Assembly (NCBI GenBank): GCA_028693165.1
Contig: JAQUVX010000021.1
Span: 1 to 64,000 of the forward strand
Direction of reading: 5' to 3'
Source: Lachnospiraceae bacterium
GTDB lineage: Bacteria > Bacillota > Clostridia > Lachnospirales > Lachnospiraceae
Length of the DNA stretch: 64,000 nucleotides
Shown: piece after piece, positions 7,552 to 17,150 of the stretch
How the letters are laid out: every line of letters begins with the position of its first letter
Numbering within the stretch: position 1 is the first letter of the stretch
The notes under the pieces: generated by a model
Told to the model about the DNA's origin: nothing
The model's database searches: none
Seen by the model: the letters and a program-made list of their open reading frames with translations, nothing else
Translations under genes and position numbers: made by a program

Positions 7552-9321
7552 TCACCCCCCAGCTGCTTCTTCCTCCTGATACATGGGAATGTTTACTGTA
7601 ACTTCTGTATAAACACCTTCTTCTGACTGAATCTCCAAACCATACTCTGTGCCATAAAGCATCTGAAGCCGCTCCTGAACATTGTTAAGGCCCACTCTCG
7701 GTTTTCCGTCTCTCTGATACTGAAAAGTTCTCAGTTCCTGTAACTGCTTTGCTGGAATTCCTGCACCGTTATCCCGAATATGGACTTTCAGTTTCTCCCC
7801 CTCCGCTTCAACTGCAATCGCAATCGTACACAGTTCGATCTTATTTTCTATTCCATGTATCAGGGAATTCTCCACGATCGGCTGAAGAATAAACGTCGGA
7901 ACCGGAATCTGTCCATATTTTTCGTCCATATCCAGTTGAATCTGAAGACGGTCCTCATAGATTCCCTGATAGAGCACCAGATAATTTTCAATGTAATTCA
8001 TTTCTTCCTCAAGCGGAGAAAACGTCTGCCTGCGCTCCAGATTTCTTCGGAAAAAGTTGGCCAAACGACACACCATCTCACTGATCTTGTAATCATGATG
8101 AATCTGTGCAATCCCATTGATAGACTGCAGCACATTGTACAGAAAATGTGGATTTACCTGAGACTGCAAAACATCATACCTTGCCTGCAAAAGTCTGTAA
8201 TGACTGCTTTGACGCTGCTTCTCATCTTCGCCGACCTGCTCCAAAAGCTGTGCGATTCTCACAGACATCTCCTGCACCTGTTCCGAGATCAAGCCGATCT
8301 CGTCCCCGCCGGAAATCTTTTCCACAGAGGTAAAATCCCCGCCGGAAATCCGATTGATCTGCCGTAATACAGCATTGATATTCTTCGCGGTCTTGCCAAG
8401 TGTCAGGACAAAAAAGGCACAGACAAAGATCAGTGCACCCACCCCAAGCAGTACCGTGCGCTTAAATATTCCGTAAAAGCGCCGGTTCTTCTCCATCAGA
8501 TCGATGTAATTGACCAGGCTCATCTTGCGATAATCAATGTTCCGCTGCAGGCAGACATATCCGCTATCTAACTTTTGATTACCAATATAACGAATTGGGT
8601 TTAACTGTTTTCCCTGCGGATTCGTCGCGTAAATTGGCATACTCTGATAATCATACAGAACAAAATCTCCCACCTTTTGAAGCTGAACTCCCTCAAACAC
8701 CGGACTCAAAATCTGATTTTCCACTTCTGCGATAAAATATCCACAAAATTTCATAGTGTTCGGATTGAAGATTGCCCGCAGGAAAAACAGAGACTCTCCG
8801 TTCCCGTGTGTCCATACACCCACCCCATAGTTTGAGCGTACTGCCTCATGATTATTCTGCAAAATCGAAATTACGGTTGCGGAATCCATATTCAGACGCT
8901 TAGCTTTGCTGTTGAAAATCACGTCATCATTCAAGTTCACAATGCTGGCCCAACTGACATTCTTACTGACCGCATACCAGTCCTCCAATGCATTGGTCAG
9001 ACGGATATACTGCAGCGCCTCCTCCTGACTCCCGGGAACACAGGCATTAGACCGCTCTAACGCATCGCTGAATCGGCTCGCAATATCTCGCACATTGAAA
9101 TTTCGCTGCTCCACATTTTTGATGGTAGACTCAATATTTTTGCAGATCTGATCCGTCAGCACCTCTGAATTCTCTGTAAATTCCGCTTCCTGATATTCAA
9201 AACTGTAGCGATACAGCGCCACAATCGCAATCAAAAATATCATACTGACTGCTACCATGAGTACCGCAACCCGAAAAAAGATTGATTGTCTGATTTGTAC
9301 TTTTTTTGTTCTGTCATCCAT
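7552..9321 (-). CDS. YesM-type sensor histidine kinase
   Basis: 589-residue membrane kinase. TM1 is at about residues 14-37, followed by a long extracellular sensor region and TM2 at about 290-312. A HAMP linker (INRISGGDFTSVEKISGGDE), the His_kinase domain with phosphoacceptor in QSQVNPHFLYNVLQSI and a HATPase_c domain (N box VENSLIHG, G box DNGAGIP) follow. It is encoded between the importer permeases and its cognate AraC-type regulator, so it probably senses the sugar or the loaded binding protein. Confidence 0.93.
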   Translation of the reverse strand: MDDRTKKVQIRQSIFFRVAVLMVAVSMIFLIAIVALYRYSFEYQEAEFTENSEVLTDQICKNIESTIKNVEQRNFNVRDIASRFSDALERSNACVPGSQEEALQYIRLTNALEDWYAVSKNVSWASIVNLNDDVIFNSKAKRLNMDSATVISILQNNHEAVRSNYGVGVWTHGNGESLFFLRAIFNPNTMKFCGYFIAEVENQILSPVFEGVQLQKVGDFVLYDYQSMPIYATNPQGKQLNPIRYIGNQKLDSGYVCLQRNIDYRKMSLVNYIDLMEKNRRFYGIFKRTVLLGVGALIFVCAFFVLTLGKTAKNINAVLRQINRISGGDFTSVEKISGGDEIGLISEQVQEMSVRIAQLLEQVGEDEKQRQSSHYRLLQARYDVLQSQVNPHFLYNVLQSINGIAQIHHDYKISEMVCRLANFFRRNLERRQTFSPLEEEMNYIENYLVLYQGIYEDRLQIQLDMDEKYGQIPVPTFILQPIVENSLIHGIENKIELCTIAIAVEAEGEKLKVHIRDNGAGIPAKQLQELRTFQYQRDGKPRVGLNNVQERLQMLYGTEYGLEIQSEEGVYTEVTVNIPMYQEEEAAGG

Positions 9322-9327
9322 GTATTC

Positions 9328-10161
9328 TTATCCCTTTACACCGCCAGCCGTAATACCACTGATGATATACTTTTGCAGGGAAAAATACAAGATCAAAATC
9401 GGCACCATGGACATCATAAACAGGGCAAATGCCAATCCCAACTCAATGCTGTTCTCACCAAAGAAAAAATACTGGGTCAGCGGAACCGTCCGCACTGCTT
9501 TTTTCTGCAGCAGCGTCAGAGACATCTGGAAATCATTCCATACGTTCAACGCATTCAGCACCACTGAAGTGAAAACAATCGGCTTCATCAGTGGAAATAC
9601 AATTCTCCAAAACACGCCGTAGACACTGGCTCCGTCGATCGCCGCCGCCTCTTCCAGTTCCCTTGGAATACTCTTGACAAATCCAGAGATTAAAAGCACG
9701 GTAAACGCAATCTGAAAGCCAACCTTTACCATGACAAAGCCACGCAATGTATTTAACAGGCCCCACCTGCTCATATCCACGTAAAGTGGGGTCATGATAG
9801 ACTGAAACGGGATAATCATGGCACCCAAAAACGCATAATAAATCATATTATAGAAACGATTGTTTTTGCGTGCAATCATGTAAGCAGCCATACTGCAAAT
9901 GATGGTAATGATCACGACTGCGCTGGTGGTTGTGATAAAACTGTTCTTGACAGCCAGCCAGAAATTCGAAACCTCAATTGCCCTGGTAAAGTTGTCCCAG
10001 TGAATGACCTTCGGCCAGGCCAGGCGATTGCTGACAAGCTCCGGTTTTGACTTAACCGAGTAGATCACCGCAATGTAAAACGGGCTGATAACCAGAAGCA
10101 CCACGGTTATTTTCAAGAACAGCGTCAAAGCGGCCAATGCTTTTTTCTTTTGCGTATTCAT
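9328..10161 (-). CDS. Carbohydrate ABC transporter permease, MalG type
   Basis: 277-residue inner-membrane permease with six TM segments and the EAA loop ELEEAAAIDGASVYGVFWRI. The C-terminal tail GITAGGVKG is typical of MalG/LacG-type CUT1 permeases. It directly abuts the MalF-type gene with no intergenic base. No ATPase is encoded in the cluster, as is usual for CUT1 systems served by a shared MsmK-like ATPase. Confidence 0.93.
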   Translation of the reverse strand: MNTQKKKALAALTLFLKITVVLLVISPFYIAVIYSVKSKPELVSNRLAWPKVIHWDNFTRAIEVSNFWLAVKNSFITTTSAVVIITIICSMAAYMIARKNNRFYNMIYYAFLGAMIIPFQSIMTPLYVDMSRWGLLNTLRGFVMVKVGFQIAFTVLLISGFVKSIPRELEEAAAIDGASVYGVFWRIVFPLMKPIVFTSVVLNALNVWNDFQMSLTLLQKKAVRTVPLTQYFFFGENSIELGLAFALFMMSMVPILILYFSLQKYIISGITAGGVKG

Positions 10162-11016
10162 CTACAATTCCACCTCCCTTGCTCTCAATGTGTGGGATAA
10201 TGTGGTACTCAAAATGAAGATCGCAATTGTAAAGACCACCGCGATCGCCTGCCCATAGCCTGCGCGAAAATAGGTGAACAGATTGTTATAGATCAGCATT
10301 GCAACCGTCTCCGAAGCTCTTCCAGGTCCTCCGGCTGTGGCTGCCATCGGATAGTCAAACACCTTCATGCCCCACGCCAGAAGCAATGTGAAATTTGTCG
10401 TAATCGCCGGTGCAATCATAGGAAGTGTAATCTTAAAAAACTGCTGCAGCTTCGTGCAGCCCTCCATCGCTGCCGCCTCATAATAATCCTTTGACACTCC
10501 CTGAATTGCCGCAATGTACACAACCATACAATAACCAGAATCCCTCCACACCGAGATCGCAGCCAGTCCAAACATAACCCAGACGGTACTGCCCAGTGGG
10601 CTTGGAACGCCAAACATCCCATAAAACACGTCGCTGAATACGTATCTCCAGATATAGGAAGAAAGTACCAGACTCAGGCAGTAAGGGATAAAAATACAGG
10701 TTCTGAAAACACTGTTGATTTTTGTCGCTTTCGAGATCATGACCGCAAACAGCAGTCCCAACAGATTAGAAAACAGCATGGTAAGAATCGTGAAAATGAT
10801 AGTATTTTTTGTTGCATTGATGACGTTTGCATCTTTAAAAATACGAATATAATTTGAAAATCCCACAAAAACACGATTGGGACTCATACCATCCCATTTC
10901 GTAAACGACATGGGAAATCCCTGAATAAATGGATAAACCACGAATACAAGGAACAGGATGAGCGCCGGCAATATAAACGTAAATTCCTGCAGTTTCTTTT
11001 TCGTTTTTGAATTCAT
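10162..11016 (-). CDS. Carbohydrate ABC transporter permease, MalF type
   Basis: 284-residue permease with six TM segments and the EAA motif YYEAAAMEGCTKLQQFFKIT. The start at 11016 (MNSKTKKKLQEFTF) is chosen because GGAGG lies five bases upstream; an in-frame ATG further upstream has no ribosome site. It forms the CUT1 channel with the MalG-type partner downstream. Confidence 0.92.
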   Translation of the reverse strand: MNSKTKKKLQEFTFILPALILFLVFVVYPFIQGFPMSFTKWDGMSPNRVFVGFSNYIRIFKDANVINATKNTIIFTILTMLFSNLLGLLFAVMISKATKINSVFRTCIFIPYCLSLVLSSYIWRYVFSDVFYGMFGVPSPLGSTVWVMFGLAAISVWRDSGYCMVVYIAAIQGVSKDYYEAAAMEGCTKLQQFFKITLPMIAPAITTNFTLLLAWGMKVFDYPMAATAGGPGRASETVAMLIYNNLFTYFRAGYGQAIAVVFTIAIFILSTTLSHTLRAREVEL

Positions 11017-11140
11017 TGCTACCTCCATGGCGGGTTCCGCATAGAAGGCAGGGAAAGACATTTTTCAACGTTGTCTCCACCCTGCCCTCTGTTATTCCGC
11101 CCTTTTGTTGTATATCCTTTATACTCTGCTGAAAATACCC

Positions 11141-12487
11141 CTAGCGAATGGAAGCGATCTCGTCATCAATTTCTTTAATCAAAGCATCCACATCTCTATC
11201 ACTGTCGTCCAGGGTTACGAAATACTGCAATTTGGTGCGGAATGCAGTCGAGAACTCAGAGGTGTAATCCGGTACCAGGCTCTTGGATACGATCTTATCG
11301 GTATCAATATAGGACTTGATTTCTTTGATAAACTCATCTGCATTGTCTGTTGATACTGTCACATTGCTGGACATCAGCTTCGCGGTATCCATCCAGATTT
11401 TAGAACATTCCTCACTTGCAAATGTATTTAAGAGTTCCATAACCTCGTCCTTGTGTTCGGTGGCACTGGATACGATAAAGGAATCATCGATCCCAACCCA
11501 CAGCTTGTTGTCCTCTGGATTGTTGGACCACGGAGTCGGGAACATCCCGAATTCTCCGTCCGGTGCTGCTGCCAGCACATCGCCCATCAGCCAACCACCG
11601 TTGATGTACATCGGGCGTTTTCCTGCTGCAAAATCCTGAATACCCTGGGTCTGATCCACTGCGGTATCGCCAGCATCTTTGTAGGATGCCATCTTGGAGA
11701 ACATATCAAAGGCTTCTTTTACAGTTTCATTGCCGGTCAGTTCTGCTGTGCCATTTTGAGAATCCATCCAAATCTGCTCATTGCCGGTTGCAACGGCCAT
11801 ACTGGTAAAGTAAGAATCCAGTTCATGGAATACACCGTGGATAAAGTTATACGGATGAATCATGGGGTAAGTTTCTTTTCCCATGAAGGTATCACATATC
11901 TGGAAGAATTCATCCTTCGTCGTCGGAACCTCCACACCAGCATCGGCAAACATCTTCTTGTTGTAGAACGTTGCCTTTACCTGTGCATCAATAGGAAAAC
12001 CATACACACCGCCGTTGATCGTACATTCATCCTTCAGAATCGGCAGCACATTCTCCATGCATTTCTCATTTGCCAGATCCATGAAATATCCGGCTTCGAT
12101 AAATTCAGTCAGGTTTTGTGGCTTTCCAAACATGATATCTGGTGCCTCGCCTGCTGCGATATAGTTTTTGTAGGTCGGAATATAGGAGGAGGATGCCACA
12201 GCCTCCACATCAACCTTGATATTTGGGTGTTCCTTCTCAAATAAGGCAATCATCGCATCCAAACCATCCCGCTTTGTCTGCTCGCCCATGTAATGAACCA
12301 TGCGAATTGTAACCTGCTCTCCGGAAGCCGCCTCCGTGGACTCCGCTACACTCTCTGCCGCTGCACCTGTGTCCGCCATCGCAACAGTGGTCTCAACTGA
12401 CTTTCCGGATGAACAGGCAGTCAAACTTCCTACCATTGCAACCGCCATGGTCATCGCCGTCATGGATTTCAAAAACGTTTTCTTCAT
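11141..12487 (-). CDS. Extracellular sugar-binding lipoprotein of the ABC importer
   Basis: 448-residue family-1 solute-binding protein. The lipoprotein signal peptide ends in the lipobox LTAC at about residue 25. A Ser/Glu/Ala-rich linker follows, then the binding domain (VRMVHYMGEQT-like start, NGGWLMGD, FIVSSATEHKDEVMELLNTF). It is the first gene of the importer operon, with AAGGAGG before the ATG. It probably binds an oligosaccharide; the class cannot be fixed from sequence. Confidence 0.93.
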   Translation of the reverse strand: MKKTFLKSMTAMTMAVAMVGSLTACSSGKSVETTVAMADTGAAAESVAESTEAASGEQVTIRMVHYMGEQTKRDGLDAMIALFEKEHPNIKVDVEAVASSSYIPTYKNYIAAGEAPDIMFGKPQNLTEFIEAGYFMDLANEKCMENVLPILKDECTINGGVYGFPIDAQVKATFYNKKMFADAGVEVPTTKDEFFQICDTFMGKETYPMIHPYNFIHGVFHELDSYFTSMAVATGNEQIWMDSQNGTAELTGNETVKEAFDMFSKMASYKDAGDTAVDQTQGIQDFAAGKRPMYINGGWLMGDVLAAAPDGEFGMFPTPWSNNPEDNKLWVGIDDSFIVSSATEHKDEVMELLNTFASEECSKIWMDTAKLMSSNVTVSTDNADEFIKEIKSYIDTDKIVSKSLVPDYTSEFSTAFRTKLQYFVTLDDSDRDVDALIKEIDDEIASIR

Positions 12488-12718
12488 ATTCTTTCCTCCT
12501 TGAGCATTTGTAAAATCTATGTATAAACCTATTTTATCAAGATAATGAGGTGATTTATATTGGAATTTTTTGATAAATCATTATATATTTCGATATTTTC
12601 TGTGTACATGCGTCAAATTTTGATTTGGCAGATTGTAAATCCCATATCAAAATTCCGATTTTCCGAGAAATCTTCTTTGATACATCTATCTGCAAAACAA
12701 AAATATAAAACCAAAAAA

Positions 12719-12744
12719 GGAGTTAGGGTTTACACCCTAACTCC
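12719..12744 (-). terminator. Rho-independent terminator after cstA
   Basis: Near-perfect hairpin GGAGTTAGGGT / ACCCTAACTCC with a 4-nt loop is followed on the minus strand by TTTTTTGG. It closes the cstA transcript and insulates the sugar importer operon. The rest of 12490-12763 is A/T-rich with no gene. Confidence 0.9.
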
Positions 12745-12763
12745 GATTTGTCTGCAAACCAAT

Positions 12764-14215
12764 TTACAATTTATCCGTTTTCGAAAAATCAACATCAAAT
12801 GCCTCTTCCCCGGCATGCTTTCCCTTCCCCATAACACAAGTAAAAATAAAGGTTCCAAGGCAAAGCACTGCAAACAGGATACCCACCGGATAAGCAATGG
12901 CTGTGGAAAGCCGGAAGCCTTCACTTGCCATCAGGATATAGGTACAGGATACCGCTGACATAAAGGTGGCCGGTAAAGCAGTGATCCAGTAAAGACGTTT
13001 TCTCCTATACAGATAGACACTGGCTGACCAGAGAGCAATCATAGCAAGAGTCTGATTACTCCAGGAAAAATATCTCCACACGGCCTGTACATCCATCTGC
13101 GTGAGAATTGCTCCCACACCCAACAGAGGAATCGTTAAAAGCAATCGGTTTTTGATCGGCTTCTGGTCAATCCCAAACCAGTCGGCCAAAGTCAGCCGTG
13201 CACTCCGGTATGCAGTATCCGCCGAAGAGATGGGGCAGGCGATAACGCCGATCATGGCGATAACCGCACCCGCACCGCCTAGGGTGGTGAAGCAGATTTC
13301 GTATACTACATTGGACTGTCCGCCAGCCAGTGCTTCCACCAGGCCACCGGTACCGTTGTAGAAAGCAACGCCCGCCGCTGCCCAGATCAAAGCGATGATG
13401 CCTTCGGAAACCATGGCACCATAGAATACACTGCGTCCCTTTTTCTCGCTGGTCATGCAGCGTGCCATCAAAGGAGACTGTGTTGCATGGAAGCCGGAAA
13501 TCGCACCACAAGCTACAGATATAAACATAATCGGCCAGATAGGAGTTCCCTTTGGATGCAAATTCTGCAATGTAATCTCCGGAATCGTATAGTCCCCAAG
13601 CACGATGGCACCACCAACGCCAAGAGCCATGACGATCAGGCAGATACCGAAAATCGGATAAATCTTTCCGATTACCTTGTCAATAGGAACAAAGGTTGCG
13701 ATAAAGTAATAAATCAATACCACCATTAACCAAAATTTTGCATCCAGCATCTGAGGCGTCAGCATCGCCAGAAGATTGGCCGGACCAGTAGAAAAGGTAA
13801 CACCAACCAATACCAGAAGCACCACGGAAAACACGCGCATGACCTGCTTCATGCCGTTTCCAAGATACATACCAGTCAACTCGGAAACACTGGCTCCTTT
13901 GTGGCGCATGGACATCATCCCTACCATATAGTCATGGACTCCGCCGCCCAGGATTGTTCCAAAGGTAATCCAGAGGAATACGGACGGCCCCCAGGCTGCA
14001 CCTGCAAGTGCACCAAAGATAGGTCCAAGTCCTGCTATATTCAATAGCTGAATCAGAAAGATACGGGCAGTGCCCATGGGAACATAGTCAGTTCCATCTT
14101 CCATGGCGGTGGCTGGAGTGACACGATCATCAGGTCCAAACACCTTCTCCGCAAATTTCCCATAGAAGAAATAGCCCACAATCAATAAAATAATACAGCT
14201 GAAGAAACTAATCAT
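12764..14215 (-). CDS. cstA: CstA-family carbon starvation / pyruvate-type transporter
   Basis: 483-residue polytopic membrane protein of the CstA family (PF02554). It has GPDDRVTPA near the N-terminus, HDYMVGMMSMRHKGAS, GLGPIFGALAG and SGFHATQSPLMARC. CstA proteins carry peptides or pyruvate. It lies directly downstream of a LytS/LytR-type pair, the arrangement of pyruvate-sensing systems (BtsSR with BtsT in Escherichia coli), so pyruvate or a related carboxylate is a reasonable guess. A -10-like TATAAT without a good -35 precedes it, consistent with activator dependence. Confidence 0.88.
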   Translation of the reverse strand: MISFFSCIILLIVGYFFYGKFAEKVFGPDDRVTPATAMEDGTDYVPMGTARIFLIQLLNIAGLGPIFGALAGAAWGPSVFLWITFGTILGGGVHDYMVGMMSMRHKGASVSELTGMYLGNGMKQVMRVFSVVLLVLVGVTFSTGPANLLAMLTPQMLDAKFWLMVVLIYYFIATFVPIDKVIGKIYPIFGICLIVMALGVGGAIVLGDYTIPEITLQNLHPKGTPIWPIMFISVACGAISGFHATQSPLMARCMTSEKKGRSVFYGAMVSEGIIALIWAAAGVAFYNGTGGLVEALAGGQSNVVYEICFTTLGGAGAVIAMIGVIACPISSADTAYRSARLTLADWFGIDQKPIKNRLLLTIPLLGVGAILTQMDVQAVWRYFSWSNQTLAMIALWSASVYLYRRKRLYWITALPATFMSAVSCTYILMASEGFRLSTAIAYPVGILFAVLCLGTFIFTCVMGKGKHAGEEAFDVDFSKTDKL

Positions 14216-14375
14216 ACAACAATACCCTCCTTGTTATTTTTTGTACAACCCCTTTATTCAATATAATTATACAAAAATAGGAGCAAAAGGAAATAGTTTT
14301 TGTATGAAAAGCACAAAGCAATGCGCAAACAGTCAGATTTGTGCATTAAAAGGACCGGATAATTTCAGAGAATAT

Positions 14376-15164
14376 TTATACGATGTTTAAAATTTGCCGA
14401 AGAGCCTTTACCTTGTCCCGCCCAACCGGAAGAATCTCTTTTTCAAAGCCCTGCATACGGAGCGCCAGACTGTTATTGGCCCAGGGAAACAGTTCTGCTA
14501 TAGCGGCCGGATTAACCAGGTAGCTTTTGTGAATTCGAAAAAATCCAAAGGACTCCAGCCGCCGCTCCCATTCGCCCAGCAGCTGGTTTTCCAGATAATC
14601 GCCTGTTTTGCTGTGCACGATACAGCCCCGTCCAGAGGTTTCGATATAGGCGATATCCTCCACATCCAGCAAAACGGTTTTCCGGTTCGTATTGATGGCA
14701 ATCCGGCCGGAAGATGAATGAGACGTCCTGGGGCGCACAGTATGTTCGGCATCCGCCGTCCCATTTCGAAAAAAAGCCTTCCTTTCCAGCTCGGAAATAC
14801 ATTTTTCAATCACCAGCTTCAGCCGATCGGGGTCAAATGGTTTTAATATGTAATTAGAAACCCCCAGTTCAAAAGCTTTTACTGCATACTCCGAATAGGC
14901 TGTGGCAAATACAATCCTGGCCTCCGGCATCATACCGGCGGCGGCCGCGGCCAGGGTGGTACCTTCCATATCATTTAAATTGATATCCAGAAAGATGATG
15001 TCAAAGGTGTGGGAAGCCAGCAATTTCAGGGCAGATACCCCACTATCGGCCTCCATGATCTCAGCTTCCGGCAGGATATCCAGAATCTGATGTTTCAGTT
15101 CGCTGCGGGCTGGTCGTTCATCATCTACCACCGCAATCCGTATCGCTTGTGTCTTTGTTTCCAC
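14376..15164 (-). CDS. LytTR-family response regulator
   Basis: 262-residue regulator. The receiver domain has its phosphoacceptor in FDIIFLDINLND and LKPFD carries the conserved Lys. A C-terminal LytTR DNA-binding domain follows (INTNRKTVLLDVEDIAYIET, FFRIHKSYLVNPAAI). Encoded three bases after its sensor kinase, it most likely activates cstA, the next gene downstream. Confidence 0.92.
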   Translation of the reverse strand: METKTQAIRIAVVDDERPARSELKHQILDILPEAEIMEADSGVSALKLLASHTFDIIFLDINLNDMEGTTLAAAAAGMMPEARIVFATAYSEYAVKAFELGVSNYILKPFDPDRLKLVIEKCISELERKAFFRNGTADAEHTVRPRTSHSSSGRIAINTNRKTVLLDVEDIAYIETSGRGCIVHSKTGDYLENQLLGEWERRLESFGFFRIHKSYLVNPAAIAELFPWANNSLALRMQGFEKEILPVGRDKVKALRQILNIV

Positions 15165-15167
15165 AGG

Positions 15168-16886
15168 TTAATCCTCCGTTATATCTTCTGTCAAAGAGTT
15201 TGCAATTTCCATAGCAGGAATCAGAAACGATATATCAGTCCCCTGGCAAGAAGTAGTGATGGTTAAACCACCCGTATCCCCATAGAGGCTGACAAGGCGT
15301 TTGTGAACATTGGACAGACCAAAGCACTTCTCGTTTTCCTTACCAGAATAAAGCCGTTGTATCACCTCTTCCCGTATTCCAGTTCCCTGGTCCGCTACAT
15401 GGATACGGATGCCATCACTCCCCTCCTCTGCGTAAATCCTCACATGACAAAGCCCATATCGATCTGCGCCATGTGACACCGCATTTTCCACCAGGGGCTG
15501 AAGGATGAAGGCCGGAACCATGCAGTTTATACCTTCGGGGATCTGGATTTCCACCTTGAGTTTCTCCTCAAACCTGGCCTGCTCCAGTTCCAGATAATTT
15601 CTGACATGATAAAGCTCTGTATGCAAGCCAATGGTAAAACGGTCATTTTCCAGTGTCTGTCTATAATAAGTGGCCAGTACACGCAAAAGCTCCCTCGCCC
15701 GATCTGGGTCTTCCCGGCAGACACAGGCAATGGTATTTAATGCATTGTATAGGAAATGTGGGTTCACCTGGGACTGCAATGCCCGAAATTCCGCTTTTTT
15801 ACGCAAACGTTTCTGATACTCTAAATCTGACAATCTCAACTGGGTAGAAAAAAGGCTGGCTAAATCACCCATAAAACTAATATTGGCGTTTGGGGAATGC
15901 CACTGTCGTTTTACAATCAGTACCAGACAGCCCATGGAATTGTCAAGCTCAATCAACGGAGCGGCAATGATTACATGGTTTTTCAAAATTCCATAAAGAG
16001 GGTCCTCTTTTTTATTGGAGGTATCGGAAACCACTTGTTTTGATTTCATGGCATCAAAAGCTGGCCGGGGCGGCTCCGTCATCTGGAACAAATCCGACTC
16101 TTTTGAAAGAGCACGGAGTGCCAGAACCTGATGGGTGTCCGTAATCATGACACAGGAACATTTGATGGATTGGAACATCGTCTCCACAGCCGCTTCCATG
16201 TCTTCTCTGCTTTGAAGTCCCCGTTTTAAGTGAGGGAGACATTGCTCCACAATCTGAAGTGACAGCCGTATCTTTCCGGCTGCTTCGCTGTCTTCTTCCA
16301 TAAATACGATGTTAAAGGTTCCGATAAATGCCACCATCCCCACAGAATTCAGCAAAATCATGGGTTTGGCAATGATTTTCACCAGAGCCAGTGCATCTGC
16401 ATACGGCCTGGCAATCAACAGGATGATGAGCATCTGACATACTTCAGCGATTACAGTCAATGCAAAAATACTAAAGTTGTCCCATTTGCCGCGACGGAAG
16501 TATCTGGAAAACACCGCTCCCAGCATACCTTCCACGATCGTAGACAGGGCACAGGACACCGAGGTAAAGCCACCGACGTCAAACAGATAGCGGTGAGTTC
16601 CAGCAATGATTGCAGCCCCCATGCCTACAGAAGGACCTCCTAAAAGACCGGCGGCGATGACACCAATTACCCGGGTATTGACAATAGCCCCCTGAACTCC
16701 AGAGCCCGTATAGGTAGACAGGATGCTGACCAGACCAAAAATAGCCGCCAGACAGAAACGACTCCACAGGGAATTGTTTTCGTCCAGCAGCATACGCCGA
16801 ACAACCGGTACCTTGGTCAGCATAGTAGCTACCAGTACGAGCAGACCAATATTTAAAATCAAGCTTGTAAATATGTTATCAGGCAT
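15168..16886 (-). CDS. LytS-type sensor histidine kinase
   Basis: 572-residue kinase with an N-terminal 5TM-5TMR_LYT sensor module (about residues 1-190, GPSVGMGAAIIAGTHRYLF). A GAF-like region follows, then the His_kinase domain with LQSQVNPHFLYNALNTIA and HATPase_c (VENAVSHG, DQGTGI). This is the BtsS/LytS architecture. The start at 16886 has AGAGGAG ahead. With the LytTR regulator and CstA transporter it forms a likely carboxylate-sensing unit. Confidence 0.92.
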   Translation of the reverse strand: MPDNIFTSLILNIGLLVLVATMLTKVPVVRRMLLDENNSLWSRFCLAAIFGLVSILSTYTGSGVQGAIVNTRVIGVIAAGLLGGPSVGMGAAIIAGTHRYLFDVGGFTSVSCALSTIVEGMLGAVFSRYFRRGKWDNFSIFALTVIAEVCQMLIILLIARPYADALALVKIIAKPMILLNSVGMVAFIGTFNIVFMEEDSEAAGKIRLSLQIVEQCLPHLKRGLQSREDMEAAVETMFQSIKCSCVMITDTHQVLALRALSKESDLFQMTEPPRPAFDAMKSKQVVSDTSNKKEDPLYGILKNHVIIAAPLIELDNSMGCLVLIVKRQWHSPNANISFMGDLASLFSTQLRLSDLEYQKRLRKKAEFRALQSQVNPHFLYNALNTIACVCREDPDRARELLRVLATYYRQTLENDRFTIGLHTELYHVRNYLELEQARFEEKLKVEIQIPEGINCMVPAFILQPLVENAVSHGADRYGLCHVRIYAEEGSDGIRIHVADQGTGIREEVIQRLYSGKENEKCFGLSNVHKRLVSLYGDTGGLTITTSCQGTDISFLIPAMEIANSLTEDITED

Positions 16887-16916
16887 TCACATTCTCCTCT
16901 TATAAGCCATTAATTT

Positions 16917-16945
16917 ACTATACTCTTTTTATCGGTTTCCGTCTA
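16917..16945 (-). promoter_or_regulatory. Promoter of the lytS-like/lytR-like pair
   Basis: On the minus strand -35 TAGACG (16945-16940) and -10 TATAGT (16922-16917) are separated by 17 bp, 30 bp upstream of the kinase start. Confidence 0.6.
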
Positions 16946-16980
16946 CTTTTAAATAGAAATTTCATTATGTGACCATTAAA

Positions 16981-17020
16981 AAAGGAGGTACACATTCCAT
17001 CCCGAATGCATCCCCCCTTT
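16981..17020 (-). terminator. Rho-independent terminator after the permease C-terminal fragment
   Basis: On the minus strand AAAGGGGGGATGCATTC pairs imperfectly with GAATGTGTACCTCCTTT and is followed by TTTAATGG. It lies 14 bp beyond the stop of the split permease fragment, so it is probably the original terminator of the permease gene; it now also serves manA. Confidence 0.8.
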
Positions 17021-17033
17021 CCACGCACTTCCG

Positions 17034-17135
17034 TCACCCGCAGATCCGCCGTTCCAGCGCCGCAATCCCCCGGTACATCCCGGCTGAAATGATGCAGAGA
17101 ATCACGATGCTCATCATAACCAGATCGAGTTTAAA
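17034..17135 (-). pseudogene. C-terminal fragment of the split SsuC-type ABC permease
   Basis: Minus-strand reading from 17132 gives KLDLVMMSIVILCIISAG, then MYRGIAALERRICG and a stop at 17036-17034. This is the exact kind of ending (last TM helix plus LERR tail) that SsuC/YtlD-type permeases have after the G(S/T)QVF segment. The N-terminal 240 codons, ending GYLIIYGSQVF, are at 50983-51702 on the same strand. TTTA is shared at both junctions. The fragment has no start of its own and follows the manA stop by 15 bases. It is evidence for an insertion of about 33.8 kb, read directly from sequence. Confidence 0.85.
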
Positions 17136-17150
17136 GAGGTGTGCCCCTGT

